A DNA stretch of 64,000 nucleotides from Moraxellaceae bacterium (GTDB lineage: Bacteria; Pseudomonadota; Gammaproteobacteria; Pseudomonadales; Moraxellaceae). The DNA lies in the NCBI GenBank assembly GCA_024234595.1, contig JACKNZ010000010.1, positions 62,001 to 126,000 of the forward strand, given 5' to 3'. The notes under the pieces were generated by a model. The model was not told where the DNA came from and ran no database searches. It was given only the letters and a program-made list of their open reading frames with translations. Position numbers and translations under genes: made by a program. This document shows positions 61,887 to 64,000 of this stretch, piece by piece (the stretch's first letter is position 1; each line of letters opens with the position of its first letter).

Positions 61887-62969
61887 ATGAGCGATATTTT
61901 AGTCACAGGTGCAAGCGGCTTTATTGGTAAGTTTTTAATCTTGGCATTGGTTAAAAAAGGCCATCGGGTGTTTGCCTTATTTAGAAAACCAACAGAGCAA
62001 TTTCCACAGTTAATAGCATGGCTAGCAACAAAAGGCGTGGTTGAGGCGCAAATTGTGCCTATTCAAGGCGATTTGTCAGTCGCTAATGTGGGCATAAGCG
62101 AAGAAAGTTGGCAAAAAATGGCTAATGTTTCAGTGATTTATCATAGTGCGGCGATGTTTGGTTGGAATTTATCAGAGCAGCAAGCTCGACAAGTAAATGT
62201 TAAAGGTGTGCTTGAGTTATTGACCTTGGCACAACAAAAGTTGTCCTTAAAACAGGTGGTACAAGTATCAGGTTATATGTTAACCATGACTGAACATTTA
62301 CAACAGTTGGGTATTGAAGGTTTGGCCGAACATGCTAACTGGTCAAAAATCTATCAACAAGTAGGCGTGTATGAAGCCTCAAAAATTGAGGCACATTTTG
62401 CTATTAAACGTTTAAGTAAACAGCTTAATATACCTTTAACGGTGATTCATCCCGCCACAGTGATTGGTGATCATCAACAAGGGGAGTTGGCCAGTCAGCA
62501 GCCATTTTATCAAACTTTAGTCGATTTAAAGGCAGGCAAATTATTTGCTGTACCTTCGGGGCAGGGCTACCGCTTGCCATTGGTGAGTGTAGCTTATTTA
62601 ACGCAGTTTATGGCTAATGTTATTGATTACCCACAAACGATAAATCAAGAATATGTTTTGGCTGATAATTCCACACCAAACCTAAAGCAAGTATTAACAA
62701 TTTGTGCTAATGCTGTCGCGGTAAAATCACCCGTGTTAGCTATTCCTATTCCTGTATTAAAACGATTATTAGCCATTGATTTTATAGCTAAAAAAGCAGG
62801 TATGAGTTTGGAGATGTTACATTTTTTTCGTCAAGAATCCTTAGCCACAGAAGCCACACAACAATTGGCCAATATGATGGCATTACCTTTACCTAGTTTG
62901 GAGCATTGTTTACAACAAACGGCAAAATTTGTCGCTAGGCAGTCTTATGTTTTGGCAAAGGCAAGCTAA
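61887..62969 (+). CDS. Extended short-chain dehydrogenase/epimerase-like enzyme
   Basis: 360 residues. Rossmann NAD(P) motif TGASGFIG (7-14) and the active-site YxxxK in YEASKIEAH (about 157-165) are intact. The extended SDR layout (NAD-dependent epimerase or NAD_binding_4 type) suggests an aldehyde, ketone or thioester-linked substrate, but none can be named. GAGGAG before ATG. It is divergent from the MerR gene, likely its target. Its 3' end overlaps the EnvZ-like gene by 35 bp. Confidence 0.85.
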   Translation: MSDILVTGASGFIGKFLILALVKKGHRVFALFRKPTEQFPQLIAWLATKGVVEAQIVPIQGDLSVANVGISEESWQKMANVSVIYHSAAMFGWNLSEQQARQVNVKGVLELLTLAQQKLSLKQVVQVSGYMLTMTEHLQQLGIEGLAEHANWSKIYQQVGVYEASKIEAHFAIKRLSKQLNIPLTVIHPATVIGDHQQGELASQQPFYQTLVDLKAGKLFAVPSGQGYRLPLVSVAYLTQFMANVIDYPQTINQEYVLADNSTPNLKQVLTICANAVAVKSPVLAIPIPVLKRLLAIDFIAKKAGMSLEMLHFFRQESLATEATQQLANMMALPLPSLEHCLQQTAKFVARQSYVLAKAS

Positions 62970-64000
62970 CGCTAATTTCTAGACCGCCGTCAGGGTGATT
63001 ACGAATATCTAACGTCCCTTTGTGTATTTTAACAATTCGCGCCACAATCGCCAAACCCAAGCCTGAGCCTTGGGTAGTTCGGGCAGACTCACCGCGTACA
63101 AAGGGTTGTAATAGTTCGGGAATTTGGCTTTCTTCGATGCCTTGTCCGTGGTCTCGGACACTAAATTCAATGGCCTGACGCTTAGCATGGCTGCTTAGTT
63201 CAATCGGGGCTTGGCCATAACGTAAGGCATTATTGACCAAATTCCCCACTAATCGCTTAATGGCGGTACGTCTTAGGGCAATGGTGGGTAAATCTGGTTC
63301 TAAATGCAAGTTGATGGTGGTTTGTTGGCTAAATTGTGCGGCTACTTCACTCAATATATCGTTAATTTGGGTTAGCTCTAAGGCTTCGTCTGAGCCATCG
63401 CGCATAAAAGCAATAAACTGCTCTAAAATCGCATCCATGTCGGCAATATCTAAAATCATACCTTCGGCCAAATCTTTATCGGACATCATTTCGGCAGTCA
63501 GGCGTAAACGGGTGAGGGGGGTGCGTAAATCGTGAGAGATACCAGCCAACATCACCGTTCTATCTTTGGCCGCTTGTTGAATTTCAAAGGTCATTTGATT
63601 AAAGGCGGCGTTAACAGCTCTAATTTCTGACGGCCCACGTTGTGTTTCGAGGATGGTGGAGTGTTTGCCTTTGGCCACTCGCCGAGCGGCTAATTCAAGG
63701 CGTTTGAGGGGGCGATTGAGTTGTCGCACCAAAATCAAAATCGCAGTAATCGCCAACAACGGTACGCCAATAATCCACGCAATAATAATAAAGGGATTGT
63801 ATTGAGCAAAAAACAGCAGTGGCTCGCGTATCCATACATCTTTCATCGAGGGCATATATAGCCACAGTTGTGGCTTGGGCTTAAACTCAAAATAGACATC
63901 AACAGGCTCTTGCATTTCGGCACGCAGTTGAGCCTCTAATTCACGAGTAAAAAATTCGGCAAAGGGTTTTTCTTTGACTTTGGGAAAGTCTTCGGGATTT
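62935..64000 (-). CDS. envZ: EnvZ-like sensor histidine kinase, 5' end cut by window edge
   Basis: The frame is open from the right edge; about 354 residues are visible. A periplasmic part, one membrane segment (FIIIAWIIGVPLLAITAILI), a HAMP linker, HisKA with the acceptor in GISHDLRTPLTRLRL (as in EnvZ), and a HATPase with NNALRYGQ, DHGQGI and GSGLGLAIV. The start and the response regulator gene (OmpR) must lie to the right. Identification as EnvZ rests on the H-box and domain order; a close relative is possible. Confidence 0.85.
   Translation of the reverse strand, partial: NPEDFPKVKEKPFAEFFTRELEAQLRAEMQEPVDVYFEFKPKPQLWLYMPSMKDVWIREPLLFFAQYNPFIIIAWIIGVPLLAITAILILVRQLNRPLKRLELAARRVAKGKHSTILETQRGPSEIRAVNAAFNQMTFEIQQAAKDRTVMLAGISHDLRTPLTRLRLTAEMMSDKDLAEGMILDIADMDAILEQFIAFMRDGSDEALELTQINDILSEVAAQFSQQTTINLHLEPDLPTIALRRTAIKRLVGNLVNNALRYGQAPIELSSHAKRQAIEFSVRDHGQGIEESQIPELLQPFVRGESARTTQGSGLGLAIVARIVKIHKGTLDIRNHPDGGLEISVSLPLPKHKTA

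Overview
The window looks like chromosomal DNA of a gammaproteobacterium of the order Pseudomonadales. The base composition is moderately AT-rich by eye (not computed). The order rsmB-fmt-def / LysM-dprA-tsaC-hemF-aroE matches the Pseudomonas arrangement as I recall it. Lipid-related genes (secreted lipase, acyl-CoA dehydrogenases, a Baeyer-Villiger-type monooxygenase, four START-domain proteins) would fit a Moraxellaceae-like lipid user, but the genus is a guess. No rRNA, tRNA or CRISPR array was seen.

Layout. 1-12.5 kb: respiratory nitrate reduction, with a NarX-type sensor (cut by the left edge) divergent from narK1-narK2-narGHJI, a PpiC-like protein that has lost its isomerase domain, and the RIC/YtfE di-iron repair protein. 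12.6-22.7 kb: a gamma-carbonic anhydrase-like protein, a START protein, a macro-domain protein, an AraC regulator divergent from a PF10118 hydrolase, a flavin monooxygenase, acetate kinase and a large hybrid histidine kinase. 22.74-23.34 kb: a 600-bp region without a convincing gene. On the minus strand it has a sigma54-type promoter, a cluster of GTAAC/GTTAC sites upstream, and six A-rich AAnAAnAA-type motifs downstream. I read this as a CrcZ/CrcY-like RNA that titrates Hfq/Crc, and it is the most interesting object here. 23.3-32.9 kb: a MalT-type LuxR regulator, lipase, a coiled-coil membrane protein, PEP carboxylase and a Na/Pi-cotransporter-like protein. 32.9-42.3 kb: the conserved block rsmB-fmt-def and LysM-dprA-tsaC-hemF-aroE, interrupted by a Uma2 gene and by an AbrB/PIN toxin-antitoxin pair. 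42.2-48.9 kb: three more START proteins, two acyl-CoA dehydrogenases and a methyltransferase. 48.97-50.63 kb: an IS605-type element with divergent tnpA and tnpB. 50.7-59.7 kb: a GGDEF-EAL protein, then a type III restriction-modification pair lying between yheV and prlC. 59.8-64 kb: a small orphan gene between palindromic repeats, a MerR regulator with a Dyp peroxidase, an extended SDR enzyme, and an EnvZ-like kinase cut by the right edge.

How it fits together. The nitrate block forms one respiratory unit with a stress-repair gene attached. The candidate Crc-titrating RNA suggests carbon catabolite control through Hfq/Crc. Consistent with that, the three START transcription units that have their own leader each carry an A-rich motif at or beside the ribosome binding site.

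Repeats. Several families of short palindromic or MITE-like repeats fill the intergenic spaces. One family (AGGACTTAC ends) is modular: a common frame with different hairpins at the same internal position. A related palindromic repeat has entered the mod gene in frame.
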